Assembly (NCBI GenBank): GCA_022763485.1
Contig: JALEGX010000032.1
Span: forward strand, 37,882-101,881
Source of the DNA: Paracoccaceae bacterium
Lineage (GTDB): Bacteria > Pseudomonadota > Alphaproteobacteria > Rhodobacterales > Rhodobacteraceae
Direction: 5' to 3'
Length of the DNA stretch: 64,000 bases
Shown: positions 18,246 through 27,016 of the stretch, piece after piece
Layout of the letters: each line of letters opens with the position of its first letter
Numbering within the stretch: the first letter of the stretch is position 1
The notes under the pieces: model-generated
What the model saw: only the letters and a program-made list of their open reading frames with translations
Told to the model about the DNA's origin: nothing
Databases searched by the model: none
Translations under genes and position numbers: made by a program

Positions 18246-18803
18246 GCCCGGGTTGGACGACACGCCTACCTGCGCGGGACGCAGCAGACGATCATGCAGC
18301 ATGAAGCCTTCGGCAGACACCTGGATGATGTCACCCGCCTTGGTGCCCGGAACAGGTGCTTCGAACATGGCTTCGTGCATCTGCGGATCGAAGCGATCGC
18401 CCACTTCGGGGGTGATCACCTGGATCCCGTGCTTGCCAAAGACATCCAGCAGTGCCCGCATGGTCAGTTCCACGCCTTCGATCAGAGCGGCAGAAACTTC
18501 TTTCTGCTCGTCGGTGGCCGCCTCCAGACCGCGCTTCAAGTTGTCATAGACCGGCAGCAGGTCACGGGCCAGTTTGGAACCACCATATTGCTCGGCTTCG
18601 CGGCGCGCCTTGTCCCCACGTTTACGCGCGTTTTCGGCATCCGCCAGCGCACGCATGAATTTGTCCTTGAACTGATCCCGCTCAGCGCGCAGGGCGTCCA
18701 GTTCGGCTTCGTCGGAACCGATCTCGGAAAATTCCTCGGCCAGCTCTTCCGCTTCGGCGGTTGCGATATCGTCCAGAAACTCTTCGTTCTTGGGCTCTGC
18801 CAT
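18243..18803 (-). CDS. grpE: Nucleotide exchange factor GrpE
   Basis: GrpE releases ADP from DnaK and so paces the Hsp70 cycle in the cytoplasm. The 186-residue protein has an acidic N-terminal region and a long coiled coil (residues ~35-75, DELDALRAERDQFKDKFMRA-like heptads). The C-terminal beta domain carries the signature GIQVITPEVGDRFDPQMHEAMF and the ending VSAEGFMLHDRLLRPAQVGV. Its ATG lies ten bases after the hrcA stop codon, so hrcA and grpE form one heat-shock operon. dnaK and dnaJ are not in the window. Confidence 0.96.
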   Translation of the reverse strand: MAEPKNEEFLDDIATAEAEELAEEFSEIGSDEAELDALRAERDQFKDKFMRALADAENARKRGDKARREAEQYGGSKLARDLLPVYDNLKRGLEAATDEQKEVSAALIEGVELTMRALLDVFGKHGIQVITPEVGDRFDPQMHEAMFEAPVPGTKAGDIIQVSAEGFMLHDRLLRPAQVGVSSNPG

Positions 18804-18813
18804 CTCTCTACCT

Positions 18814-19878
18814 CTAACTCCGGTCGGAAATCAGTTTTCCCACCAGTTGCGCCGTGTAATCCACAATCGGCACGATCCGTCCATAATTCAGGCGAGTCGG
18901 TCCGATCACACCCACCGCGCCAATGATCTTTCGGTCAGCGTTCATATATGGAGACACCACCAAAGAGGAACCCGAAAGTGAGAAAAGTTTGTTCTCCGAG
19001 CCAATAAAAATGCGCACCCCCTCACCTTCGTCGGTGAGTTCAAGGAATTCGGCAATGTCACGCTTGCGCTCAAGGTCATCAAACAGGACGCGGATGCGGT
19101 CCAGCTCTTCCGCCGCTTCCCCATCTCCCAGAAGATTCGACCGGCCACGCACGATCAAACGGGCCTGATCCTCGCCCTGATCTTCCCAGGCGGCCAGACC
19201 GCTTTCAATCATGTCCTGCGCCAGGATGTCGATCTCCTGTCGCCGGGCGTCAATCTCATTGCGCAACGAACCGCGCAGGTCACCAATTGATTTCCCTTCG
19301 ATCCGCGCGTTCAGAAAATTCGCCGCCTCCCGCATGGAGGATGGTGTCTGACCCGGCGGCGGCGTGAAGACACGGTTTTCAACGTGCCCGTCCGTGAACA
19401 CCAGGACCACCAGCGCCCGGTCATGGCCAAGCGAGACGAACTCGATATGGCGGATCTCCGCTTCGTGCTTTGGTGTCAGAACCAGCGAGGCGCCCTGCGT
19501 CACCCCCGACAGCGCGGCCCCGACCCGATCCAGCATTTCGCCAACGTCGTTGGAGTTGCTTCCCAGTGTCGCATCCAGCTTCTCGCGGTCGGTAACCTGC
19601 AGATCCGAAACCTCCAGCAACCCGTCCACGAACATCCGCAATCCCATCTGCGTCGGAACGCGTCCTGCACTGACATGCGGGCTGTCCAGCAACCCCAGAT
19701 ATTCCAGGTCCTGCATCACGTTGCGGATTGTTGCAGCGCTGACCTTTTCGCTCAGGGACCGGGTCAACGTGCGGCTTCCGACCGGTCCGCCCGTGTCCAG
19801 ATAGGATTCGACCACGGCGCGAAAAACCTCGCGCGAGCGGTCATTCATATCTTCAAGGATTCTACTTGCGTCGTTCAT
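18814..19878 (-). CDS. hrcA: Heat-inducible transcription repressor HrcA
   Basis: HrcA represses class I heat-shock genes by binding CIRCE operators and depends on GroEL for activity. The 354-residue protein has an N-terminal winged helix (SREVFRAVVESYLDTGGPVG, SAATIRNVMQDLEYLGLL, HVSAGRVPTQMGLRMFVD) and a C-terminal effector part with KIIGAVGVIGPTRLNYGR. The ATG at 19878 (MNDASRILEDMNDRSREV) is preferred to a longer frame beginning at 19956. No CIRCE inverted repeat is visible upstream, so the operon may be controlled by sigma factor instead. It is followed by grpE. Confidence 0.95.
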   Translation of the reverse strand: MNDASRILEDMNDRSREVFRAVVESYLDTGGPVGSRTLTRSLSEKVSAATIRNVMQDLEYLGLLDSPHVSAGRVPTQMGLRMFVDGLLEVSDLQVTDREKLDATLGSNSNDVGEMLDRVGAALSGVTQGASLVLTPKHEAEIRHIEFVSLGHDRALVVLVFTDGHVENRVFTPPPGQTPSSMREAANFLNARIEGKSIGDLRGSLRNEIDARRQEIDILAQDMIESGLAAWEDQGEDQARLIVRGRSNLLGDGEAAEELDRIRVLFDDLERKRDIAEFLELTDEGEGVRIFIGSENKLFSLSGSSLVVSPYMNADRKIIGAVGVIGPTRLNYGRIVPIVDYTAQLVGKLISDRS

Positions 19879-19903
19879 CTGCTTCGCACCTGGTGTCGAC
19901 CCA

Positions 19904-19931
19904 ATTAAAGAGCAGCAGCGGCAAAGGTCAA
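19904..19931 (-). promoter_or_regulatory. Candidate sigma-70 promoter for hrcA-grpE
   Basis: On the minus strand TTGACC and TTTAAT are separated by 16 bases, resembling -35 and -10 elements. They lie 26 bases upstream of the hrcA ATG. The match is fair, but the call is by eye only. Confidence 0.4.
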
Positions 19932-19937
19932 TCGGGC

Positions 19938-19966
19938 TTGCATCGCCCTGTTGCACAGCGTTATCC
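19938..19966 (+). promoter_or_regulatory. Candidate sigma-70 promoter for rph-rdgB-hemW
   Basis: TTGCAT and TTATCC are spaced by 17 bases and sit 27 bases before the rph ATG at 19993, back to back with the candidate hrcA promoter. Both hexamers are imperfect. Confidence 0.33.
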
Positions 19967-19992
19967 CCAGCCTAGACAAGAAAGGAATTCCG

Positions 19993-20706
19993 ATGCGCCC
20001 CTCAGGTCGAGAACTAAGTGAAATGCGGCCGGTTTCAATCGAAACCGGATTCACCAAACACGCGGAAGGATCGTGTCTGATCAAGGTCGGAGACACACAT
20101 GTGCTGTGCACCGCCACGATCGAAGAACGCGTTCCCCCCTTCATCAAGGGATCGGGCCTGGGCTGGGTCACGGCCGAATACGGCATGCTGCCCCGCGCAA
20201 CCAACACCCGGATGCGCCGCGAAGCCGCAAGCGGCAAACAGGGCGGACGCACGGTTGAGATCCAGCGTCTGATCGGCCGCGCGCTGCGCGCCGGTGTTGA
20301 CCGCGTTGCTCTTGGCGAGCGCCAGATCACCATCGACTGTGACGTGCTGCAGGCCGACGGCGGCACCCGCTGTGCGGCAATCACCGGCGGCTGGGTGGCG
20401 CTGCGCCTGGCGGTGAACAAGCTGATGAAAGCGGGCGACGTCAAAATGGATCCGCTGGTGGATCCGGTGTCCGCCGTGTCCTGCGGAATCTACGCGGGCC
20501 AGCCGGTTCTGGATCTGGATTACCCCGAAGATTCCGAAGCCGGCGTTGATGGCAACTTCATCATGACCGGATCCGGCAAGCTGATCGAAGTTCAGATGAG
20601 CGCCGAAGGCTCTGTCTTCAGCCGTGACCAGATGAACCAGCTGATGGATCTTGCCGCCAAGGGCACCGCAGAGCTGGCCGAGCTGCAAAAGGCCGCCTGC
20701 GCATGA
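19993..20706 (+). CDS. rph: Ribonuclease PH
   Basis: RNase PH is a phosphorolytic 3'-5' exoribonuclease that trims tRNA precursors. The 237-residue protein starts [20 protein letters not shown] and has [19 protein letters not shown], the arginine-rich phosphate site [20 protein letters not shown] and [18 protein letters not shown]. Length is normal. The ATG at 19993 follows AAAGGAATT. Its stop overlaps the rdgB start by four bases (ATGA), so the genes are translationally coupled. The rph-rdgB-hemW order next to hrcA is conserved in many Alphaproteobacteria. Confidence 0.98.
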   Translation: MRPSGRELSEMRPVSIETGFTKHAEGSCLIKVGDTHVLCTATIEERVPPFIKGSGLGWVTAEYGMLPRATNTRMRREAASGKQGGRTVEIQRLIGRALRAGVDRVALGERQITIDCDVLQADGGTRCAAITGGWVALRLAVNKLMKAGDVKMDPLVDPVSAVSCGIYAGQPVLDLDYPEDSEAGVDGNFIMTGSGKLIEVQMSAEGSVFSRDQMNQLMDLAAKGTAELAELQKAACA

Positions 20707-21317
20707 CCCGCAAGTTTGAAGGCGACAAGTTGCTTGTCGCCACTCACAACAAGGGCAAGCTGGAGGAAATGACTCATCTCCTCGCCCCGTTCGGGATCTC
20801 CGTTGTGGGTGCCGCGGAAATGGAACTTCCGGAACCGGAAGAGACCGAGGACACCTTTGTTGGCAACGCCCGGATCAAGGCCCATGCCGCGGCAAAGGCC
20901 ACCGGGCTTCCCGCGCTGTCCGACGACTCCGGCATCACCATCGATGATCTGGACGGCGCCCCGGGTGTTTACACCGCAGATTGGGCGGAAACCGGTAACG
21001 GGCGCGATTTCATGATGGCGATGACCCGCGCGCACAATGAACTGGAAGCCCGCAACGCGGCCCACCCGCGTCATGCCCAGTTCCGCTGCACGCTGGTTCT
21101 GGCCTGGCCCGACGGCCACGATGAAGTGTTCGAGGGCGTCGCCCCAGGGCACCTGATCTGGCCCCCCCGTGGCGACAAGGGATTTGGCTATGACCCGATG
21201 TTCATCCCCGCCGATCATGATGTGACGTTTGCGGAAATGGATCGTTGGGAAAAGCAACAGATCAGCCACCGCGGTGACGCCGTCGCCAAGTTCGTCAAGG
21301 GCTGCTTCGGTGGATGA
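20703..21317 (+). CDS. rdgB: dITP/XTP pyrophosphatase (RdgB/HAM1)
   Basis: This house-cleaning enzyme hydrolyses non-canonical purine triphosphates such as dITP and XTP to monophosphates, preventing their incorporation. The 204-residue protein opens with [18 protein letters not shown], the HAM1 substrate loop, and contains [20 protein letters not shown] with catalytic acidic residues and [13 protein letters not shown] near the C-terminus. It overlaps rph upstream by four bases and the GTG of hemW by eight bases downstream. It joins Maf and the two NUDIX proteins in this window as a nucleotide-pool enzyme. Confidence 0.97.
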   Translation: MTRKFEGDKLLVATHNKGKLEEMTHLLAPFGISVVGAAEMELPEPEETEDTFVGNARIKAHAAAKATGLPALSDDSGITIDDLDGAPGVYTADWAETGNGRDFMMAMTRAHNELEARNAAHPRHAQFRCTLVLAWPDGHDEVFEGVAPGHLIWPPRGDKGFGYDPMFIPADHDVTFAEMDRWEKQQISHRGDAVAKFVKGCFGG

Positions 21318-22464
21318 TTGGCGTAACGGGGGGTTTGGGCTGTATGTCCATTGGCCGTTCTGCCAGGCCAAATGCCCCTACTGCGACTTCAACAGTCACG
21401 TTTCGGCCCGGATCGATCAACGCATCTGGGCCGACGCCTACATCGCCGAGCTGGGCCGCTATGCCGCCCAGGTTCCGGACCGGGTTCTGAACTCCATCTT
21501 CTTTGGCGGCGGCACCCCGTCGCTGATGCACCCGGACACAGTTGCCACGGTGATCGAAACCGCCCGCAAACACTGGACCTTCGCCAACGACATCGAGATC
21601 ACGCTGGAGGCCAACCCCGGCTCCGTCGAAGCGGGGCGATTTGCGGGGTATCGCGACGCTGGAGTGAACCGTATTTCAATGGGCATTCAGGCGCTCAATG
21701 ATCCTGACCTGAAGCGCCTTGGCCGCATTCACAGCGTTGCCGAGGCCCAGCAGGCCTTTGATGTTGCCCGCACCTGCTTTGACCGGGTCAGCTTTGATCT
21801 GATCTATGCGCGGCAGGATCAGACGCCACAGCAATGGCGGGACGAGCTGCGGCAAGCCCTGTCCATGGCCGTTGACCACCTGTCGCTGTATCAGCTGACG
21901 ATTGAGGACGGAACGGCCTTCGGGGACCGCTATGCCCGCGGCAAGCTGCGCGGATTGCCCAGCGACGATTCCGCGGCTGAGATGTATGAGATCACCCAAG
22001 AAATCTGTGATCAGATGGGCTTCCCCGCCTATGAGGTTTCCAACCACGCACGCCCAGGCGCGCAATCCCTTCACAACCTGATCTACTGGTCCTATGGGGA
22101 TTACGTCGGCGTAGGTCCCGGTGCACACGGCCGGATGACGATCAACGGTCAGAAATTCGCCACGGAAAACGAGCTGACCCCCGGACGCTGGCTGCAGGAT
22201 GTTGCCGCTGGATCGGGTGAAACCGTGCGTACCTTGCTTACTGCACAAGATATGGCAGAAGAATACGTCATCATGGGGCTTCGTCTTGTACGGGGCCTAG
22301 ATATTTCACGGTATCAAAACCTCAAAGGTTCCCCTTTTTCACAAGAAAAACTGACTTATCTAGAGGATCTGGACATGATCACGGTCGATGGGTCTCAGCT
22401 CATTATCTCGCCGAAAGGTCGATCAGTTCTGAATGCTGTGATCAATGAGCTTTTGGCGGAGTAA
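21310..22464 (+). CDS. hemW: Radical SAM heme chaperone HemW (HemN-like)
   Basis: HemW is a radical SAM protein that binds heme and delivers it to target proteins; older annotation is oxygen-independent coproporphyrinogen III oxidase. The 384-residue protein has the iron-sulfur motif CQAKCPYCDFNSH (CX3CX2C) near residue 22, with FFGGGTPSLM and EANPGSVE in the barrel. It lacks the extra fourth cysteine spacing of true HemN (CXXXCXXCXC), since phenylalanine and asparagine follow. I chose the GTG at 21310 giving [18 protein letters not shown], which overlaps the end of rdgB by eight bases. The frame continues upstream to 21229 inside rdgB. Confidence 0.93.
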   Translation: MDDWRNGGFGLYVHWPFCQAKCPYCDFNSHVSARIDQRIWADAYIAELGRYAAQVPDRVLNSIFFGGGTPSLMHPDTVATVIETARKHWTFANDIEITLEANPGSVEAGRFAGYRDAGVNRISMGIQALNDPDLKRLGRIHSVAEAQQAFDVARTCFDRVSFDLIYARQDQTPQQWRDELRQALSMAVDHLSLYQLTIEDGTAFGDRYARGKLRGLPSDDSAAEMYEITQEICDQMGFPAYEVSNHARPGAQSLHNLIYWSYGDYVGVGPGAHGRMTINGQKFATENELTPGRWLQDVAAGSGETVRTLLTAQDMAEEYVIMGLRLVRGLDISRYQNLKGSPFSQEKLTYLEDLDMITVDGSQLIISPKGRSVLNAVINELLAE

Positions 22465-22465
22465 T

Positions 22466-22819
22466 ATGCGTTTTCTATATGCGTTTCTTGGACTGATCTG
22501 TGTTGGCCTGGCGGTTATCGGGATCGTGCTGCCGCTTCTGCCCACGGTGCCCTTCCTGCTTCTGGCGGCCCTGCTCTTCGCAAACTCGTCCGAAAGGCTG
22601 CACGACTGGATTATCGGTCATTCCCTCTTCGGTCCGATGATCGACGACTGGCGCAGCCATGGCGCCATTCGTCCGGGCGCAAAAAAGGCAGCAACCCTTT
22701 CGATTGCTGCCGTCTTTGGACTGTCTTTGGCGTTTGGTGCCCCCGGCTACGTGCTGGGTATTCAGGCCGTTGTCCTAAGCTGTGTGCTGATCTTCATCTG
22801 GACCCGTCCTAACGGCTGA
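22466..22819 (+). CDS. DUF454 family membrane protein (YbaN-like)
   Basis: This is a 117-residue inner-membrane protein with hydrophobic segments near residues 3-40 (AFLGLICVGLAVIGIVLPLL, VPFLLLAALLFANSSE) and 75-112. The motif LPLLPTVPFLLLAALLF followed by RLHDWIIGHSLFGPMIDDW is characteristic of DUF454. The function is unknown. The ATG at 22466 comes one base after the hemW stop codon, with GGCGGAG within the end of hemW as its ribosome site, so it is the last gene of the rph operon. It ends convergently with parB and overlaps its stop region by eleven bases. Confidence 0.85.
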   Translation: MRFLYAFLGLICVGLAVIGIVLPLLPTVPFLLLAALLFANSSERLHDWIIGHSLFGPMIDDWRSHGAIRPGAKKAATLSIAAVFGLSLAFGAPGYVLGIQAVVLSCVLIFIWTRPNG

Positions 22820-23705
22820 GGATCCCGCACAGCTCATCCAGCTGGTCCAGCGTTTCGTATGAGATCGTGACGCTGCCCGCCTCGCCTCCGGGCTTGTGAT
22901 CGATCGAAACCTGCATCTTCAGCCAATTCGACAGATCCGCCTCCAGCGCCTTGGTATCAGCGTCTTTCTGGGGCTTCCCAACACGTGCAACGGGCTGTGT
23001 CCGGGGTTTCGCCGGAGCACTTTCTTTTTTCACCAGCGCCTCGGTCGCGCGAACGGACAAACCGCCTTTGACGATCTTCTTCGCCAGATCAGAGGGTTTT
23101 TCCGACGTGATCAGCGCACGCGCATGGCCCGCGGACAACTCACGCCGCTGTACCATGTCTTGCACGTCCTGCGGCAGATGCAGAAGGCGTACCAAGTTGG
23201 CGATGTGGCTCCGGCTTTTGCCAAGCGCTTCGGCCATCTTTTCCTGGGTGTGGCCGAACTTCTCCATCAGTTGTTTATAGCCTGCGGCTTCTTCCACCGC
23301 ATTCAGATCAGCCCGCTGGATGTTTTCGATGATCGCAACTTCCAGAACTTCCAGATCGCTATAGTCCCGCACCAGCACGGGAACTTCATGCAACTGTGCG
23401 GCCTGGGATGCGCGCCAGCGGCGTTCACCAGCAACGATTTCATAGGTTCCATCCCCTTTCGGACGGACGATCAATGGCTGAATGACGCCTTTTTCCTTTA
23501 CCGATGCGGTCAGGTCATCCAGATCTTCCTGATCAAACTGGCGACGCGGCTGATCCGGGTTCGCCATGACCTTCTCAATCGGCACCATCATATCGGGGCG
23601 ACGCGGTGTGTTCTCCCCTTGCTGATCCTCTGCAGGGGTGACATCCGCCATAAGCGCCGACAGCCCACGCCCCAGACCGCGCGGCTTTCCTTTGAAATCT
23701 GCCAT
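22809..23705 (-). CDS. parB: Chromosome partitioning protein ParB
   Basis: ParB binds parS centromere sites, spreads as a CTP-dependent clamp and directs origin segregation with ParA. The 298-residue protein has the N-terminal GRGLSALMAD element that contacts ParA, the CTP-binding core with VAGERRWRASQAAQL and VLEVAIIENIQRADLNAVEEA, and a helix-turn-helix (GHTQEKMAEALGKSRSHIAN). A C-terminal dimerisation domain is also present. The ATG at 23705 is favoured over the adjacent one at 23708 by spacing to GGGAGG. Two perfect parS sites lie at 25092 and 26997 in the same gene cluster. Confidence 0.97.
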   Translation of the reverse strand: MADFKGKPRGLGRGLSALMADVTPAEDQQGENTPRRPDMMVPIEKVMANPDQPRRQFDQEDLDDLTASVKEKGVIQPLIVRPKGDGTYEIVAGERRWRASQAAQLHEVPVLVRDYSDLEVLEVAIIENIQRADLNAVEEAAGYKQLMEKFGHTQEKMAEALGKSRSHIANLVRLLHLPQDVQDMVQRRELSAGHARALITSEKPSDLAKKIVKGGLSVRATEALVKKESAPAKPRTQPVARVGKPQKDADTKALEADLSNWLKMQVSIDHKPGGEAGSVTISYETLDQLDELCGILSR

Positions 23706-23719
23706 CATCTACCTCCCTG

Positions 23720-24529
23720 TCAGGCTGCTGCCTGCTGACTTTTTTCTGCGATTTCTTGCGCCAACGCGCGATAGGCCTGCGCCCCCTGCGAATTGGGATC
23801 ATAGGCCAGAACCGGAACCGCATAAGACGGCGCTTCACTGACCCGCACGTTCCGGGGGATCATGGTCTTGAAAACCAGATCGCCCAGGTTATCCCGCGCG
23901 TCTTTTTCAACATGCTGGGACAGGTTATTCCTTTTGTCATACATCGTCATAATGATCCCCTCGATCCGAAGGGCCGGATTGGCGGTCTGACGAACTTCAC
24001 GAATGGTCAGCATCAGCTGCGAAAGCCCTTCAAGCGCAAAAAATTCGCTCTGCAGCGGAACCAGAACGGAATGCGCCGCGACCATCGCGTTAACCGTCAA
24101 CAGGTTCAAGGATGGAGGACAATCGATCAGGATATAGTCCCAGTCGAATTCATCCATTGCGGTCTGACGCAACGCGTCATGGAGCAGAAAGCTGCGCTTT
24201 TCGTTCGAAATCAGCTCAATATCCGCCGAGCTCAAATCGACAGTCGCAGGGATGATGAACAGCCCTTCGGTCTCGGTCTGGCGAATGACGTCATGCAGCG
24301 GCGCTTCATCGACCAACAGGTCATAAGTGGTCAGATCACGTTCGGACGCTTCAATACCAAGACCGGTGGAAGCGTTTCCCTGAGGATCCAGATCCACCAC
24401 CAGCACCCTCAGTCCGCGCTCTGCAAATGCCGCGGCCAGATTGATTGCCGTCGTCGTTTTTCCAACACCACCCTTCTGGTTCGCAACTGCTACGATACGT
24501 GGCCCTTCCGGGCGGGAAAGATCAGACAC
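23720..24529 (-). CDS. parA: Chromosome partitioning ATPase ParA
   Basis: ParA is a Walker-type ATPase that coats the nucleoid and moves ParB-parS complexes. The 269-residue protein has the deviant Walker A ANQKGGVGKTTTAINLAAA, Walker B in YILIDCPPSLNLLTVNAM, and no N-terminal helix-turn-helix, as in chromosomal rather than large plasmid ParA. It starts with an ATG overlapping the end of rsmG by eight bases and is followed by parB after eleven bases. It sits about 6 kb from the putative oriC, the classic arrangement. Confidence 0.97.
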   Translation of the reverse strand: MSDLSRPEGPRIVAVANQKGGVGKTTTAINLAAAFAERGLRVLVVDLDPQGNASTGLGIEASERDLTTYDLLVDEAPLHDVIRQTETEGLFIIPATVDLSSADIELISNEKRSFLLHDALRQTAMDEFDWDYILIDCPPSLNLLTVNAMVAAHSVLVPLQSEFFALEGLSQLMLTIREVRQTANPALRIEGIIMTMYDKRNNLSQHVEKDARDNLGDLVFKTMIPRNVRVSEAPSYAVPVLAYDPNSQGAQAYRALAQEIAEKSQQAAA

Positions 24530-25139
24530 GTGCCACTCCTCTGACTTTCAGAATAACTGCTTCCGGATTCGTAAAACTTGTAATCGGATCAACGTCGAAA
24601 GACCATTTTTCTCGCGCGGATTCGACTTCTTTTTTCCAGGTAGCACCTTTTGGAAACAAACAGATGCCACCTGCCCCCAAATGTTGCTCCGCAAATTCAA
24701 AAAGAAGGCTGAGATCCGCCAGGGCACGCGCAGACAAAACCTGCGCAGACAGGGGGTCAACTTTCTCGATCCGTTGCGAGATCACCGACGCGGAAAGACC
24801 GCATTCGCGGATCACCGTACGCAAAAACGCACCTTTCCTCTGGTCGCTCTCAACCAGGGTCACATGACAATCCGGGTTTTCCTCTTTTGCAACGATCGCC
24901 GCGACAAGGCCGGGAAACCCTCCCCCACTGCCAAGATCCACCCAGCGGTCAGGCAACTCCGCGCTGCGTACCACCTGCAGGGAATCCACAATATGCCGGT
25001 CCCAGAGGTTTTCCAGGTTGGATTTTGAAACGAGGTTGATCCGTGGATTCCACTTCTTGACCAACGCTTCATATTCTTTCAGCAGATCGATTGTTTCACG
25101 TGAAACATTCCACTTTTCCGCCGCTGCCAGTCCACTCAT
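24522..25139 (-). CDS. rsmG: 16S rRNA (guanine-527-N7)-methyltransferase RsmG
   Basis: RsmG (GidB) methylates G527 of 16S rRNA using S-adenosylmethionine. The 205-residue protein has the SAM-binding motif [17 protein letters not shown] and the conserved [20 protein letters not shown]. Near the N-terminus, codons for [11 protein letters not shown] include a perfect 16-base parS palindrome at 25092-25107, so the coding sequence is dual-purpose. The ATG overlaps the mnmG stop by four bases. Loss of this gene gives low-level streptomycin resistance in other bacteria (established for the family). Confidence 0.96.
   Translation of the reverse strand: MSGLAAAEKWNVSRETIDLLKEYEALVKKWNPRINLVSKSNLENLWDRHIVDSLQVVRSAELPDRWVDLGSGGGFPGLVAAIVAKEENPDCHVTLVESDQRKGAFLRTVIRECGLSASVISQRIEKVDPLSAQVLSARALADLSLLFEFAEQHLGAGGICLFPKGATWKKEVESAREKWSFDVDPITSFTNPEAVILKVRGVARV
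25092..25107. other. parS: parS centromere site inside rsmG
   Basis: The 16 bases match the consensus ParB-binding palindrome TGTTTCACGTGAAACA exactly. The site lies about 5.3 kb from the putative oriC and is read in rsmG as codons for VSRET. It is one of two perfect copies in the parB-parA-rsmG-mnmG cluster. Confidence 0.95.
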
Positions 25140-27013
25140 GCGCGGGACCTCTGCTCACCACGACGGATCACCGACAAAATCAAAGCCAGTGCGGCTGGAG
25201 TCATGCCGTCAATGCGTGCGGCTTGTGACAGATTTGGAGGACGAACATGGGACAGCTTCTGACACAATTCATTAGACAACCCCTGAACACTGGAGTAGTC
25301 AAAACCGCTTGGAATCACGACATTTTCGTCCTTCTTCAATGCTTGGACTTCCCGTTTCTGACGTTCAATATAGTTCGCATAAAGCGCTTCTTTGGAGATC
25401 TGATCCCGGCTTTGTTGATCAACGGCATCCAAATCCGGCATCAACGCGATCAGATCTTCGAAGCTAACATCGGGGAATGCCAAGATATCCAATCCGGACC
25501 GCCGGTTTCCATCCTGATTGACCGAAATACCCGCTTCGTTGATTTGTTTAGGGGTAAACTGGTGAGATGTTAGATGCGAACGCACTTGCTCCAGCTTTTC
25601 CATTTTTTCCGCGAACTGATCTGAACGTACTGCCCCAACGCATCCAAGTTCCAACCCAATCGGTGTCAGCCGCTGGTCAGCGTTGTCCGCGCGAAGGGAC
25701 AGACGGAACTCCGCCCGTGAGGTAAACATCCGATAGGGCTCAGCAACGCCATTCACGGTCAGATCGTCTATCATCACCCCAATATAGCTGTTGGACCTAC
25801 TGAAAATCGCCGGATCACGTTCCTGGATGGACAACGCGGCGTTCAGGCCAGCCACCATCCCCTGCGCTGCGGCTTCTTCATACCCGGTGGTGCCGTTGAT
25901 CTGACCAGCGAGATAAAGGCCATCGATGTTCCGAAGCGACAGATCAAGGTTCAGCGCACGCGGATCGATGTAGTCATATTCGATCGCGTAACCCGGCTGC
26001 AGAATCTTGGCTTCCTCCAAGCCAAAGATCGAATGGACATAATCTTCCTGCACGTCTTCAGGCAAAGAGGTCGAGATCCCGTTTGGATAGACGGTATGAT
26101 CGGCCAGGCCTTCGGGCTCCAGGAAGATCTGGTGGGACGTCTTATCCGCAAAGCGCACGATCTTGTCTTCGATTGACGGGCAATAGCGGGGCCCTACCCC
26201 ATCGATGTGCCCCCCATACATGGCAGATCGACTGAGGTTCTTTTCAATGATCTCATGCGTTTTTGGGTTCGTGTGTGTGATCCCACAGGAGATCTGTTTG
26301 ACCGCAAGCTCCTTGGTCAGAAAGGAAAAGAACGTCGGATCCTCATCCCCGGGTTGGCTATCCAGCGCATCCCAGTTGATCGTCCGCCCATCAAGCCGTG
26401 GCGGTGTTCCTGTTTTTAGACGTCCCATCGGCAGGTCAAAGCTGTCGAGCCGTTCAGCCAGTCGAACCGAGGGCTTATCCCCGATACGGCCACCCGGACG
26501 CGACACGTCGCCAATATGGATGACGCCGCGCAGGAATGTGCCCGAAGTCAGAATGACTTTCTTTGCAGCGATTTCACTGCCATCTACCAGCACAACACCA
26601 ACAACGGTGTTTCCCTGCATCAGAAAATCGACAACTTCGCCTTCAACAACTTCCAGATTGGCCTGATTTTGACAGAACCCCTGGATTGCGGATCGGTACA
26701 ACTGCCGGTCTGCCTGGGCCCGAGGTCCTTGTACGGCCGGTCCCTTTCGGCGATTGAGGAGCCGGAATTGAATCCCCGCCATGTCTGCAGCACGGCCCAT
26801 TACCCCGTCCAGCGCGTCGATCTCGCGGACCAGATGGCCTTTTCCAAGACCACCAATGGCGGGGTTGCAGGACATCACGCCAATGGCATCCGCTCGCAAG
26901 GTCAGTAGACCGGTAGAGGCCCCCATCCGCGCAGAAGCATGAGCGGCTTCTGTTCCGGCGTGGCCGCCACCGATGACAATCACATCGAATCCCGAATGTT
27001 TCACGTGAAACAC
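25136..27013 (-). CDS. mnmG: tRNA U34 carboxymethylaminomethyl synthesis enzyme MnmG
   Basis: MnmG (GidA) is the FAD-binding partner of MnmE; together they install the carboxymethylaminomethyl group on wobble uridine 34 of several tRNAs. The 625-residue protein begins [20 protein letters not shown], where GGGHAG is the FAD dinucleotide loop, and has [22 protein letters not shown] and the [14 protein letters not shown] region. The very first codons (MFHVKH) are a perfect parS palindrome at 26997-27012. It follows mnmE with a three-base gap and overlaps rsmG by four bases. Confidence 0.97.
   Translation of the reverse strand: MFHVKHSGFDVIVIGGGHAGTEAAHASARMGASTGLLTLRADAIGVMSCNPAIGGLGKGHLVREIDALDGVMGRAADMAGIQFRLLNRRKGPAVQGPRAQADRQLYRSAIQGFCQNQANLEVVEGEVVDFLMQGNTVVGVVLVDGSEIAAKKVILTSGTFLRGVIHIGDVSRPGGRIGDKPSVRLAERLDSFDLPMGRLKTGTPPRLDGRTINWDALDSQPGDEDPTFFSFLTKELAVKQISCGITHTNPKTHEIIEKNLSRSAMYGGHIDGVGPRYCPSIEDKIVRFADKTSHQIFLEPEGLADHTVYPNGISTSLPEDVQEDYVHSIFGLEEAKILQPGYAIEYDYIDPRALNLDLSLRNIDGLYLAGQINGTTGYEEAAAQGMVAGLNAALSIQERDPAIFSRSNSYIGVMIDDLTVNGVAEPYRMFTSRAEFRLSLRADNADQRLTPIGLELGCVGAVRSDQFAEKMEKLEQVRSHLTSHQFTPKQINEAGISVNQDGNRRSGLDILAFPDVSFEDLIALMPDLDAVDQQSRDQISKEALYANYIERQKREVQALKKDENVVIPSGFDYSSVQGLSNELCQKLSHVRPPNLSQAARIDGMTPAALALILSVIRRGEQRSRA
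26997..27012. other. parS: parS centromere site at the mnmG start codon
   Basis: This is a perfect TGTTTCACGTGAAACA palindrome, about 3.4 kb from the putative oriC. It overlaps the second and third bases of the mnmG start codon and encodes FHVKH, so ParB bound here would also cover the translation start region at DNA level. It is the closer of the two sites to the origin. Confidence 0.95.
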
Positions 27014-27016
27014 TCC

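Noticed and set aside
19879..19992. A CIRCE operator upstream of hrcA
   Set aside because: No TTAGCACTC-N9-GAGTGCTAA-type repeat is present in this gap.
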